The notes beneath the pieces are model-generated. The model worked only from the letters and a program-made list of their open reading frames with translations. It was not told the DNA's origin and searched no databases. From assembly GCF_006542275.1 (NCBI RefSeq), contig NZ_CP041217.1:4342501-4406500 (forward strand): 64,000 nt of DNA. Direction: 5' to 3'. Shown one piece after another: positions 47,992 to 56,979 of this stretch (position 1 is the first letter of the stretch; every line of letters begins with the position of its first letter). The position numbers were made by a program, and so were the translations under genes. This stretch comes from Saccharibacillus brassicae (GTDB lineage: Bacteria; Bacillota; Bacilli; Paenibacillales; Paenibacillaceae).

Positions 47992-49086
47992 TCACTGCAC
48001 CGTAGGCGGCATAGCCGGCGGTTCGTTCTTTTTGGCCGGCGTGCCCGGAGGGGCTTTGGCGCCCGGTTCCAGCGGGACTTCCAGGATGTCGAGCAGGAAG
48101 ATGAAGATCGGCACGCCGACGATCAGGCCCCAGGCGCCGAGGAAATGCTCGCCCAGCAGCAGGATGAGGAACGTGAAGAAGATCGGCAGATGCGTTTTGT
48201 TCGACATGAATTTCGGATTCAGGATGTACGCTTCGAACGCATGCAGCACGACGATCATGATCAGGATGTACAGGATCATCTTGAAGCCGCCGATGTTGAA
48301 CGCGATCGCGCACAGCGGAACGAGCGAGATGATGACGCCCATGACCGGCACGAGGCCGAGCAGGAAGATCATGAGCCACAGCGCGAACAGGTTCGGGAAG
48401 CCGAGAATCCACAGGAACACGAGCGACAGCAGCGAGTTCGTCAACGAGATCATGAACTGCACTTCAAGCACTTTGCCGAACGACGACACGAACTTGCGGC
48501 CGAAGTATTCCAGCTCCGTGAAGAAGTAGGCGGCTTTGCTGTAGCGGAATTTGGACATGAGCGACGACACTTTGTCTTTTTCCAGATTGAAGAATAAACT
48601 CAGGATAAAGGCGATAAACAGGTTCAGGCTCCATTTGCCGATATCGCTCAGCGTGTGCAGAATGAAATCGAAACCGCCTTCGACGTAGCTCGCAATATCG
48701 AACTCCTTGACGGAATTCATGATGTAGCGCGTAAACGCATTGTCCGGCAGCGCCAGGTTCGACAGATTGTTATAGAACGAGATGACCTGGGTGATCAGCT
48801 GCTGGATCTCGTAAATGAAGACGGGCAAATACCGGTATACCCCGAATCCGAGCGCGAAGACCAGCAGGGCATAAGTGAAGAGCAGGACGATTTTGTTGTT
48901 GATCTTGATGCGGTCCGTGCCTTTTCGAATAAAACGGTGCAGACGGTTCATGAGATAGGTGAGGATAAAAGTAATCAGCAGCATACTGAGCATGCTCCGA
49001 AGCATCAGGAGCAGCACGACGGCCAGAATGAGCGCCAGCGCCCTGCGAATGCCCGGAATGTAGAAAAAATCTCTAAGGGCCTTCAT
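47992..49086 (-). CDS. AI-2E family transporter (YdiK/TqsA-like membrane protein)
   Basis: 364 residues. Several hydrophobic helices (ALALILAVVLLLMLRSML, SLLSLVFLWILGF, MIFLLGLVPVMGVIISLVPL, ILYILIMIVVLHAFEAYIL) match the AI-2E/UPF0118 permease family. Members include the AI-2 exporter TqsA and Na+/H+ antiporters; the substrate here is unknown. The tail is Pro/Ala/Lys-rich. AAGGAGAG is about 12 nt before the ATG, slightly far. It is divergent from the Cys-rich small protein gene. Confidence 0.9.
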   Translation of the reverse strand: MKALRDFFYIPGIRRALALILAVVLLLMLRSMLSMLLITFILTYLMNRLHRFIRKGTDRIKINNKIVLLFTYALLVFALGFGVYRYLPVFIYEIQQLITQVISFYNNLSNLALPDNAFTRYIMNSVKEFDIASYVEGGFDFILHTLSDIGKWSLNLFIAFILSLFFNLEKDKVSSLMSKFRYSKAAYFFTELEYFGRKFVSSFGKVLEVQFMISLTNSLLSLVFLWILGFPNLFALWLMIFLLGLVPVMGVIISLVPLCAIAFNIGGFKMILYILIMIVVLHAFEAYILNPKFMSNKTHLPIFFTFLILLLGEHFLGAWGLIVGVPIFIFLLDILEVPLEPGAKAPPGTPAKKNEPPAMPPTVQ

Positions 49087-49266
49087 GAAATCACGGTTCT
49101 CTCCTTCGGAATCAGACTTGGCTTTGCTTCGGAAACGGATTCGCGAAACAAATCTATATCTCCCAGTTTAGAGGTTGGTCGCCTGTAAATGCAAGAACGG
49201 ATATAATGATCGTGGATGCCCGAATCATTCACGAATAAGCGAAGCAAGTCGGAAGGAGAAAAGACC

Positions 49267-49548
49267 GTGCGCGACAACAATCGAACATGCCGAAGCTGCG
49301 GGGACGAATTCGCGGTCAACGATCGCCAGATGGAGCGTCTGCTGGCCTCGCCGGCTTTTGCACCGGAGCTGAGAGTGCCGCAGGACCAGTACGAAGCGCG
49401 GCTCGCCGCCTGCGAAGCGTGTCCCAAATTCCAGGGAGGTACGACCTGCATGCTGTGCGGCTGCCTCGTTCCCGTAATTGCCTATTTAAAAAGCAAAAAC
49501 TGCCCTTATCCCGGTCTTGACCGGTGGGCAGCCGCTGCACCTACTTAA
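49267..49548 (+). CDS. small Cys-rich zinc-ribbon-like protein (DUF6171-type)
   Basis: 93 residues from the GTG at 49267, which has AAGGAGAAAAG upstream. Three Cys clusters ([26 protein letters not shown]) and the C-terminal [13 protein letters not shown] suggest a compact zinc-binding fold found in small Bacillales proteins of unknown function. An earlier in-frame ATG (49216) lacks a ribosome binding site. Its 3' end overlaps the convergent chemoreceptor gene by 4 nt. Confidence 0.8.
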   Translation: MRDNNRTCRSCGDEFAVNDRQMERLLASPAFAPELRVPQDQYEARLAACEACPKFQGGTTCMLCGCLVPVIAYLKSKNCPYPGLDRWAAAAPT

Positions 49549-50390
49549 CGAACCGATTCGTGGTAACGGGTCATGCTGCCGGCGAGATCCTGCATCGATT
49601 CGCCGGTCTGCTGCAGCCGTTCGATTACGTCCGTGAACGTCGTCACGAGATCGGCCTGCTCCTGCGACGAAGCGACGATCTGCGAGATCTCGTTTTCCAT
49701 GACGCGGATCGAATCCTGAACGTCTTTGAGCGCGATCTCGATATCGGCGGTCGCGCTTTTGGAATGGACGGCAAGCTTGCGCACTTCGGTGGCGACGACG
49801 CCGAAGCCGGCGCCCAGCTCGCCGACGCGCGCGGCTTCAATGGCGGCGTTGAGACCGAGCATGTTCGTCTGATCCGAAATTTCCTTGATCAGCGTCGCGA
49901 CACTGTTGATCTTGACCGATTTTTGCACGGCGGTCTTCGTGTTCGTCAGGATCTGTTCGCTCGTCGCCTGCATTTCCTGCGCGTGGGCCGCTACATGCTG
50001 CACCATCTCCACCAGGTTGTCGGCGATCGAACGGTTATCGGCGGCGATACTTTTGAGCTTCTCCTGGTTGGTCTGGTCGTAGGTCACGGTCAGGATCGCC
50101 GCGACTTCGTCTTGTTCGAGCAGCGGGATGATAACCGCGTGCAGCGGATAGCCGTAGCCGAAAGCTTCGGCCGGGTATTCGGCGAGAATAGGCTGCTTGC
50201 TGCCTTTGAGTACGCTGAAGTTCTCGAAGCCGGGATAGAGCGCGTCTCCGGTCTTCAGACCGAGATCGAAATTGCCCGACTGCACATAATAGAGAATATG
50301 CGTATGGTCGTAAATGGTGATGGCCGTGTTTTCGCGCATCATTTGACTCAAATAAGGGACAACCTGAATCATGGAATCAACGATAGTCAT
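49545..50390 (-). CDS. soluble chemoreceptor-like protein (YfmS-like)
   Basis: About 281 residues with no membrane helix. The N-terminal 140 residues form a globular PAS/cache-like sensor ([38 protein letters not shown]). The C-terminal half is a short methyl-accepting domain with tip [20 protein letters not shown]. Soluble transducers such as B. subtilis YfmS have this architecture. The start is uncertain: ATG 50390 or GTG 50402, since the AAAGG upstream is badly spaced for either. The ligand is unknown. Confidence 0.87.
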   Translation of the reverse strand: MTIVDSMIQVVPYLSQMMRENTAITIYDHTHILYYVQSGNFDLGLKTGDALYPGFENFSVLKGSKQPILAEYPAEAFGYGYPLHAVIIPLLEQDEVAAILTVTYDQTNQEKLKSIAADNRSIADNLVEMVQHVAAHAQEMQATSEQILTNTKTAVQKSVKINSVATLIKEISDQTNMLGLNAAIEAARVGELGAGFGVVATEVRKLAVHSKSATADIEIALKDVQDSIRVMENEISQIVASSQEQADLVTTFTDVIERLQQTGESMQDLAGSMTRYHESVR

Positions 50391-50780
50391 GCTTGCGTTC
50401 ACGTTCCTTTCTGTATGGGCAAAACGGCGGATAAGTGTCTTCCGGGTAACGTCACAATCAAGTACAGGCGAATATTCCTGAGTCCTTCGTATCAATCGAA
50501 TATAGAGATAGTTGCTCGAAAATTCAATGGAAAAGTGGTTAAATGTCGAAAGTTAGTGACAAAGCACTAGTTGGGTTACAATTCGAAACCGTTTTTCACC
50601 ACGTGTAAGCGATTTAATGAAGATTGGGGCATGTCTGTAAAAGAAAACGTCAAAACACAGCGCCAAAAGAACATGAACAAACCCTCCGCAGCCATGCGGA
50701 GGGTCAAAAGCGTCCTTGTTCGATTCCGTTCGATTCGATTCCATTTCGTTCAGGTCAGATTCATTCCGCTTCCATCACGT
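50391..50780. other. intergenic region between the soluble chemoreceptor and the nitrite transporter gene
   Basis: This stretch contains the chemoreceptor promoter area, AT-rich for about 180 bp, and the minus-strand terminator listed separately. No gene is seen. Confidence 0.7.
50677..50708 (-). terminator. terminator of the nirBD-nirC operon
   Basis: On the minus strand CCCTCCGCA pairs with TGCGGAGGG, followed by TTTGTT. The stem is strong and the T-run weak. Confidence 0.65.
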
Positions 50781-51608
50781 TCAGGAAGCGGAACGGGTAT
50801 CCGCCTGCGCCGAATCCTGCGCTTCCGGCCGCGCTTTGCGTACCGGGGACACGGTCCAGTAGGCGCCGGCCACGAACACGGCTCCGCCGACGATATTGCC
50901 GAGCGTGACGGGAATCATGTTGTGCAGCCAGCCGGCCAAAGTAATCGTCGCCGGGTGGCCCGGCAGCATGAGCGCCGTGCTGAGCAGCGTCATGTTGGCG
51001 ACGCTGTGCTCGTAGCCGCTTGCGATGAAAGCGAACAGGCACCACCAGATCAGCATAATTTTCGCGGCTTCGTTCGTCGTCCGGCTGGCCATCCAGATCG
51101 CCAGACAGACGAGCCAGTTGCAGAGGATGCCGCGGAAAAACAGTTCCATGACGGGCAGGCTCATTTTTTTGGCGGCGGCGGCGAAGATCAGATGTTCCGG
51201 CGCGATATTTTTGAACAGCCCGGTTCCGAGCACGAGCAGGCCGACGATGACGGCGCCCGCCAGATTACCGAGAAATACGAGCGTCCAGTTTTTGCCGAGG
51301 TCTTTGACCGAAGTGCGACGGGCCAGCGTGGAAGCGGTGAAGAACATGTTGTTGCCGGTAAACAGCTCCGAGCCGGCGAAGATGACGAGCGTGAGCGCGA
51401 TCCCGAACGAGGCGCCCATGATCAGCGACTGGAACGGCGATTGGATCGCGGCGAGCGGAGCGCCCAGCGAGAAGATCAGAATGATACCGAGACCGACATA
51501 GGCACCGGCAAGAACGGCGCTGATCAGATAGCGGAGCGGGTGTTCATTCATGAAATCCCTTTTTTTGACTGCGGCTTCGACGAGGGAACGTACACTTTCG
51601 GTAAACAT
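50781..51608 (-). CDS. formate/nitrite transporter family protein (NirC-like)
   Basis: 275 residues, six-helix FNT channel. LIMGASFGIALTLVIFAGSELFTGN carries the conserved SELFTGN loop, and NWLVCLAIWMA and SVANM follow the family pattern. As the third gene after nirB and nirD it should bring nitrite into the cell for reduction, or release excess. AGGAGG precedes the ATG. The gene lies 70 bp after nirD. Confidence 0.93.
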   Translation of the reverse strand: MFTESVRSLVEAAVKKRDFMNEHPLRYLISAVLAGAYVGLGIILIFSLGAPLAAIQSPFQSLIMGASFGIALTLVIFAGSELFTGNNMFFTASTLARRTSVKDLGKNWTLVFLGNLAGAVIVGLLVLGTGLFKNIAPEHLIFAAAAKKMSLPVMELFFRGILCNWLVCLAIWMASRTTNEAAKIMLIWWCLFAFIASGYEHSVANMTLLSTALMLPGHPATITLAGWLHNMIPVTLGNIVGGAVFVAGAYWTVSPVRKARPEAQDSAQADTRSAS

Positions 51609-51678
51609 GAGATCGGCCTCCTGGCATGCAAATGGGCAAAACGGGCGAACGCAGCAGACGTTTTGTACCTTGTCGACA

Positions 51679-52038
51679 CTAAGAGTTGAAAGGGTACTGG
51701 TTCGGGAAGAGAACGACCCGGCCGTCTGCGACCTCGACGCGGAACGTCCGGACCTGACCGGTATCGGGCTGCTGCACGAGTCCGGTCTTCAGATCGATTT
51801 TCCAATCGTACAGCGGATCGTAAATATAATGGCCGGAGACGATCGCTTCGGCAAGCGGCCCGCCTTTGGGATGGGGATTGCGGTTCTCGACGGCGTAGAA
51901 TTGGTCGTCCGACGTGCGGAAGACGGCAAGCTCGGTGTTGTCGACGAGGAAAACGCGGCCGATGCGGCTCGGGAAACGGTCGACGGAGTCAAGAACGATC
52001 GGCGTCGTACCGGCAAAAACGTTCGATGGATAGGTCAT
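51679..52038 (-). CDS. nirD: nitrite reductase small subunit NirD, Rieske-like fold with cluster ligands lost
   Basis: 119 residues. The Rieske-type beta fold is recognisable (NRNPHPKGGPLAEAIVSGHY, YDPLYDWKIDLKTG). At the places of the CxH and CxxH ligands it has NPH and DPLYDW, so three of the four [2Fe-2S] ligands are absent. It should act as the structural partner of NirB in NADH-dependent nitrite reduction to ammonium. AGGAG lies 7 nt before the ATG. It begins 50 bp after nirB. Confidence 0.93.
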   Translation of the reverse strand: MTYPSNVFAGTTPIVLDSVDRFPSRIGRVFLVDNTELAVFRTSDDQFYAVENRNPHPKGGPLAEAIVSGHYIYDPLYDWKIDLKTGLVQQPDTGQVRTFRVEVADGRVVLFPNQYPFNS

Positions 52039-52088
52039 GGTCAAGCTCCTCTCGGGATCGGTTGATCGGTTGGCCGTTACGCGGACAG

Positions 52089-54527
52089 TTACGCCTGCGG
52101 CAGAGCCGGCGCGGCGGTCTCGAACAATTCGCTGCGCAGTTTTTTGTCGTTGAGCACTTGTTTCCACGGATCTTCCACGAACGTCAGCGCATATTCGATA
52201 TCGTCGATCAATTTGCGGCGGTTATCGGCATCCGCAACCGTTTTGGCGTAGATGTCTTCCAGGCCGATCCGTTCGACCCATTCCGACGTCCGTTCCAGAT
52301 AGTTGCCGGTCTCGCGGTAATACTGCATGACGGCGGCGACCGTATCGGTCAGTTCCTGGTCCGTTTTCACTTTGCAGAGCGAGTCGGCCAGCCGGGCCTT
52401 GATCCCGCCGTTGCCGCCGATAAACACTTCCCAGCCGCCGTCGTTGCCGACGATGCCGATGTCTTTGGTGCACGATTCGGCGCAGTTGCGGGGGCAGCCG
52501 TTAACGGCGATCTTGAATTTGGCCGGAAAATCGAGCCGTTCGAACTTGCGTTCGAGCATGGCGCCGACGGCCAGCGAATCCTGCGTGCCGAAGCGGCAGA
52601 ACTGCGAACCGACGCACGTCTTGACCGTCCGCAGCGATTTGGCGTACGCATAGCCCGAAGGCATGTCCAGCTCTTCCCATACTTTCGGCAAATCTTCCTT
52701 CTGCACGCCGATCAGGTCGAGCCGCTGTCCGCCGGTCACTTTGACCGCTTTGACGTTGTATTTGACCGACACATCGGCGATTTTCTTGAGGTCTTCCGGT
52801 GTCGTCACGCCGCCGTACATTCTCGGAACGACCGTGTACGTGCCGTCTTTCTGAATGTTGGCGTTCATGCGTTCGTTGACGAAGCGCGATTCTTTCTCGT
52901 CTTTGTGTTCGCCCGGGTAGATGACGCCCAGATAGTAGTTGACGGCCGGCCGGCACTTGGAGCAGCCTTCCGCGTTATGCCAGTCGAGTACATGCATGAC
53001 TTCTTTGGTCGTCCGCAGCCCTTTTTCCTTGATGCCGGCCACGATCTCCTGACGGCTCAGCGGGGTGCAGCCGCAGATGCCGGTCTTGACCGTCTGCTTG
53101 AAGCCGTCGCCGAGAACGAAGCTCAGAATCTGTTCGACGACCGGCTTGCAGCCGCCGCACGAACCGGTCGCGCCGGTGCACGCTTTGATTTCGTCGACCG
53201 TCGTCAGTCCTTGTTCGGTGATCGCGTCGACGATGACTTTTTTGGTGACGCCTTTGCAGCCGCAGACGATTTCGTCGTCGGCCATTTTCTCTACCGCGGC
53301 CGTTTTCGATTTGCCGCTGCCGCAGTGGCCGGTGCCCATCAGGTCGCCGTAGATTTCGTCGTTCATTTCGGTGCGTTCGCGGACGTATTTTTGCAGCGAA
53401 GCGGATTCCGTCACGTCGCCGAACAGCACGGCGCCGACGATTTTGCCTTGATCGAGCAGTATTTTTTTGTAGGTGCGTTTCCATTCGTCTTTGGCCGAGA
53501 TGACGGTGTGCTGCGGCGTCTCGATAAATTCGCCGGCCGAGAACACGTCCACGCCCGAAATTTTGAGCTTGGTCGACGTGATCGAACCGCCGTAGCCTGC
53601 CGTGTCGATACCGCAAATATGTTTGGCGAGGACGCTGCCCTGCTCGAACAGCGGAGCGACGAGGCCGTAGCAGACGCCGCGGTGTTCCGCGCATTCGCCG
53701 ACCGAGTAGACGTCCGGCGCGGACGTGCGCATGAAGTCGTCGACGAGGATGCCGCGATTCGTGTCGATGCCGCTGACTTCGCCGATCTGCTTGTTCGGCC
53801 GAATGCCGACCGCCATGACGACGAATTCGGCTTCCAGTTCTTCGCCGTCCGTGAACACGAGCTTGCGCACGCGGTGGTCGCCGGTCATCTCGGCTGTCGA
53901 TTTGCCCATCGCGAACTTGATGCCTTGGCGTTCCAGCTCGGTCTTGAGCATGGCGGAAGCCTGGCTGTCGAGCTGGCGTTCCATCAGGTCGTTCATCAGA
54001 TGGACGACGGTCACGTCCATGCCGAGGCCGACGAGCCCTTTGGCCGCTTCGAGCCCGAGCAGTCCGCCGCCGATGACGGCCGCTTTCTTGTACTGCTTCG
54101 CCGCGTCCAGCATCCGGTCGCAGTCGGCGATATCGCGGAAGCCGACGACGCCTTCGCGGTCGCTGCCGGGAATCGGAAGCATAAGCGAATTGGAGCCGGT
54201 CGCGATCAGCAGCTTGTCGTACGCCTGCGTCAGGCCGGTATCGGTGAGCACTGTTTTGCCGACCGTATCGATCTGCGTCACCGTCGTGTTCGTATGCAGC
54301 GCGATGCCGTTTTCCTCGTACCAGCTCCAGTCGTTCAGCACGATGTCTTCGAGCTTTTTGCTGCCTTCGAGCACGTACGAGAGCATGATCCGGTTATAGT
54401 TGGGATGCGGTTCGCTGCCGAAAACGGTAATGTCGAACCGGTCGGTCAGCTTGAGAATCTGTTCCAGCGTATTGATGCCGGCCATGCCGTTGCCGATGAC
54501 GATCAGCTTTTGTTTGACGGTGTTCAT
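52089..54527 (-). CDS. nirB: NAD(P)H-dependent nitrite reductase large subunit NirB
   Basis: 812 residues. An N-terminal FAD/NAD module (KLIVIGNGMAGINTLEQI, AAVIGGGLLGLEAAKGLVGL) is followed by two BFD-type Cys clusters (VCGCKGVT .. CTGATGSCGGC; CGCTPLS .. EGCSKCRP). The sulfite/nitrite reductase domain has siroheme-4Fe4S ligands in SQFCRFGTQ and NGCPRNCAES. It reduces nitrite to ammonium in the cytoplasm. AAGGAGG precedes the ATG. It heads the nirB-nirD-nirC operon, behind an Fnr-like site. Confidence 0.97.
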   Translation of the reverse strand: MNTVKQKLIVIGNGMAGINTLEQILKLTDRFDITVFGSEPHPNYNRIMLSYVLEGSKKLEDIVLNDWSWYEENGIALHTNTTVTQIDTVGKTVLTDTGLTQAYDKLLIATGSNSLMLPIPGSDREGVVGFRDIADCDRMLDAAKQYKKAAVIGGGLLGLEAAKGLVGLGMDVTVVHLMNDLMERQLDSQASAMLKTELERQGIKFAMGKSTAEMTGDHRVRKLVFTDGEELEAEFVVMAVGIRPNKQIGEVSGIDTNRGILVDDFMRTSAPDVYSVGECAEHRGVCYGLVAPLFEQGSVLAKHICGIDTAGYGGSITSTKLKISGVDVFSAGEFIETPQHTVISAKDEWKRTYKKILLDQGKIVGAVLFGDVTESASLQKYVRERTEMNDEIYGDLMGTGHCGSGKSKTAAVEKMADDEIVCGCKGVTKKVIVDAITEQGLTTVDEIKACTGATGSCGGCKPVVEQILSFVLGDGFKQTVKTGICGCTPLSRQEIVAGIKEKGLRTTKEVMHVLDWHNAEGCSKCRPAVNYYLGVIYPGEHKDEKESRFVNERMNANIQKDGTYTVVPRMYGGVTTPEDLKKIADVSVKYNVKAVKVTGGQRLDLIGVQKEDLPKVWEELDMPSGYAYAKSLRTVKTCVGSQFCRFGTQDSLAVGAMLERKFERLDFPAKFKIAVNGCPRNCAESCTKDIGIVGNDGGWEVFIGGNGGIKARLADSLCKVKTDQELTDTVAAVMQYYRETGNYLERTSEWVERIGLEDIYAKTVADADNRRKLIDDIEYALTFVEDPWKQVLNDKKLRSELFETAAPALPQA

Positions 54528-54743
54528 GAGGAAAAGCCTCCTTGGCGTTTGAATTCGGATGAAGGGAAGATCGCGGCCCGCGTGCGTGCGTCGTATCGGC
54601 CGTCAGGCGGCGGGGCAGGGGTGCTGCGGATCGGCGATCTTCCAGTAATGTGAACTTATTCACAACGTAATTTGCAGGAAAGGGCGGGGCCGGAATATCC
54701 GGTAAGCCGCCGCTATTTCAAATTTGATCTACCTTGCATCCTC

Positions 54744-54749
54744 ATTATA
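54744..54749 (-). promoter_or_regulatory. -10 element of the nir operon promoter
   Basis: TATAAT on the minus strand. The -35 position holds only a weak hexamer, which fits activator dependence. Confidence 0.6.
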
Positions 54750-54782
54750 GGAGAACGCGATTGAAGAGGTTGGTGATCGTAA

Positions 54783-54808
54783 TCACATTTAATGTGAAAT
54801 ATTTCACT
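54783..54808. promoter_or_regulatory. Fnr-like site with overlapping palindrome upstream of nirB
   Basis: TGTGAAATATTTCACT (54793-54808) has the TGTGA-N6-TCACT form of Bacillus Fnr sites. An overlapping palindrome TCACATTTAATGTGA spans 54783-54797. The site centre lies about 63 bp before the predicted nirB start, a normal activator position. NsrR or another regulator could use the palindrome instead. Confidence 0.6.
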
Positions 54809-54909
54809 TGAAAAAGTCACAATTCGGTACAGGGAGATTGTGCGCGGAAAACGATCATGCGGAAGAAGTGTGATAAGGTTGGAATATGGAAAAAAGAGGG
54901 GGAAACGGT

Positions 54910-55689
54910 ATGGCGTGGACGTACACGGAATCCGGTCCGATCGACGCTCCGCTGCTGCTGTTCGTGCACGGCGGCGGGGTCGGCGGTTGGATGTGGGATC
55001 GGCAGGTCGAGCATTTTCGGCATGCGCACTGCCTGGTACCGGAATGGTCGGAGCAGGACGGAACGGGGGAAGACGAACTTTTTACTATCGAAAAAAGCGC
55101 GGAAGCCTTGATCCGGCTTGCCGAACGAAAAAGCGCCGGTCGGCCGATCGTGGCCGTCGGCTTCTCGCTCGGCGCCCAGATCGTCATGCAGATGATGAGC
55201 GATCGTCCGGACCTGCTGAGCGGCGCCATGCTGGGCAGCGGTTCGATCTATCCGGCGTCGCTTGCGCGTCCGCTGGTCGGGCCGCTGATCTCGCTGTTCT
55301 ACTCGCTGATGCGCAGCCGCAAATTCGCGGCGCTGCAAGCCCGAAGCTTGTACGTGCCGGGCGAACAATTCGATACGTATTATGCGCACAGCCTCGGGAT
55401 CAGCCGTGCCGGGCTGATCCGAACGGTGCGGGAAAGTCTCGGCTACCGGCTGCCGGCCGGCTTTGCCTATTCGACGGCGCGCCTTCTCGTGACCGTCGGC
55501 GAAGAGGAAAGCGGCTCGATGCGCCGCTCGGCGCGGGATCTCGCACAGATGCGCGCCGGGTCGGAACTTGTCGTGCGGCCCGGTATCGGACACGGATTTT
55601 CGCTCGCGCAGCCGGAAGCGTTCAACGCACTGCTCGCGCGGTGGCTGGAGGAAGGCGGGCTGCTGCCGCGGCGCGGGAGCGGGCGCTGA
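54910..55689 (+). CDS. alpha/beta-hydrolase
   Basis: 259 residues. The oxyanion-hole motif is VHGGGVGGWMWDRQ, the nucleophile elbow GFSLG, and the catalytic His is in RPGIGHGFSLAQPE; the acid is probably in the TVGEEESGSMRRSA strand. This is a serine hydrolase of unknown substrate. The ATG at 54910 has GAGGGGG 7 nt upstream; an ATG at 54886 is a weaker alternative. It is divergent from nirB. Confidence 0.87.
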   Translation: MAWTYTESGPIDAPLLLFVHGGGVGGWMWDRQVEHFRHAHCLVPEWSEQDGTGEDELFTIEKSAEALIRLAERKSAGRPIVAVGFSLGAQIVMQMMSDRPDLLSGAMLGSGSIYPASLARPLVGPLISLFYSLMRSRKFAALQARSLYVPGEQFDTYYAHSLGISRAGLIRTVRESLGYRLPAGFAYSTARLLVTVGEEESGSMRRSARDLAQMRAGSELVVRPGIGHGFSLAQPEAFNALLARWLEEGGLLPRRGSGR

Positions 55690-55747
55690 ACCCGGCCGGG
55701 CCGGCGGAAGTTCGGCTTGCATTTTCCCAAACCGGCACTTAAACTAA

Positions 55748-55763
55748 ACTTGTACGTACAATT
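55748..55763. promoter_or_regulatory. AraR operator upstream of araR
   Basis: ACTTGTACGTACAATT carries the TTGTACGTACAA palindrome of the Bacillus AraR box (ATTTGTACGTACAAAT). It lies about 110 bp before araR and indicates autorepression. Confidence 0.85.
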
Positions 55764-55872
55764 AAGCTTGAGAGCGCTATCTTAGGATCGCTTTCCGGGT
55801 GCGCCCGGCAGATGCCGGAGACTGCCGGCCCGCACCGGATACGAACGCAAATACAGACCGAGGTGAATCAGG

Positions 55873-56979
55873 ATGAACAAACGGCTTCCCAAATACATGA
55901 TCTTGAAAAACGAACTGTTAAGTTGGATCGAAAGCGGCCGATTGGTGCCCGGCGGACAAGTGCCGTCGGAGAACGAGATCGCCGAGCAGTTCTCGCTCAG
56001 CCGCCAGACGGTGCGCCAGGCGTTCTCCGAACTCGAACGCCAGGGGCTGCTGGAACGGGTGCAGGGCAAAGGCACGTTCGTGCGCAGCGCCGGCATCCGC
56101 GAAGAAGCGGCGCAGCCGCGGACGATCGGCATCGTCACGACGTACATCTCCGATTATATTTTCCCGCATATCGTGCGGGGCGCCGAAGCCGAGCTGCGCA
56201 GCCGCGGCTATCGGCTGCTGCTTGCAAGCACCGACAACGACAAGGAGAAAGAGATGGAATGCCTGCGCCTTATGCTGAGCGAACCGCTCAGCGGGCTGAT
56301 CATCGAGCCGACCAAAAGCGCCGAAGGCAATCCCAACCTGCCGTTCTACCTGTCGATGCAGTCGAGAAACCTGCCGTTCCTCATGATCAACGAACGCTAC
56401 CGCGAACTGGAAGTGCCGTGTCTCAAAGTGGACGACGAACTCGGCGGCTCGACCGCGGCCCGGTATTTGATCGGGCAGGGGCATACGCGGATCGCCGGCT
56501 TTTTCAAAACGGACGATCTGCAGGGCGTCAACCGGCTGCGCGGCTTCATGCACGCCCACCGCGAAGCGGGCATTCCGCTGCTGCCCGAGCATGTCGTGAC
56601 GTACGCGACGGGGCAAAAAGGCGAACTGCCGCTTCGGCGCGTGCGCGAACTGCTCGCTTCGCCGAACCGGCCGACGGCGCTCGTCGCCTATAACGACGAA
56701 CTGGCCGTACCGCTCATGAATGCGGCGCGCGAGCTCGGACTGTCCGTGCCGGGCGACGTGTCGGTCGTCGGCTTCGACGATTCGGCGCTCGCGCTCGCTT
56801 CCGGCGTGCCGCTGACGACGCTGACGCATCCGAAGGAAGAAATGGGCCGGGAAGCGGCCCGGCGGCTGATCGCCATGATCGAGAGCGGCGCTTCGGGTTC
56901 GGCCGTCGAATACGAAGACGTCGTCTACGCGCCGGAATTGGTCGAACGGAGTTCGGCGGCCAAGCCTCGGCGGGGGTGA
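55873..56979 (+). CDS. araR: arabinose-responsive repressor AraR (GntR HTH + LacI-type domain)
   Basis: 368 residues. A GntR winged helix (about 1-70, LPKYMILKNELLSWIESGRL, FSLSRQTVRQAFSELERQGL) is fused to a periplasmic-binding-like sensor (about 80-350, TIGIVTTYISDYIFPHIVRG, ALVAYNDELAVPLMNAAREL). This chimera is diagnostic of AraR, which releases DNA on binding L-arabinose. An AraR box lies upstream. No ara metabolic genes are in the window, though arabinogalactan-degrading GH53 genes are about 33 kb away. Confidence 0.93.
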   Translation: MNKRLPKYMILKNELLSWIESGRLVPGGQVPSENEIAEQFSLSRQTVRQAFSELERQGLLERVQGKGTFVRSAGIREEAAQPRTIGIVTTYISDYIFPHIVRGAEAELRSRGYRLLLASTDNDKEKEMECLRLMLSEPLSGLIIEPTKSAEGNPNLPFYLSMQSRNLPFLMINERYRELEVPCLKVDDELGGSTAARYLIGQGHTRIAGFFKTDDLQGVNRLRGFMHAHREAGIPLLPEHVVTYATGQKGELPLRRVRELLASPNRPTALVAYNDELAVPLMNAARELGLSVPGDVSVVGFDDSALALASGVPLTTLTHPKEEMGREAARRLIAMIESGASGSAVEYEDVVYAPELVERSSAAKPRRG

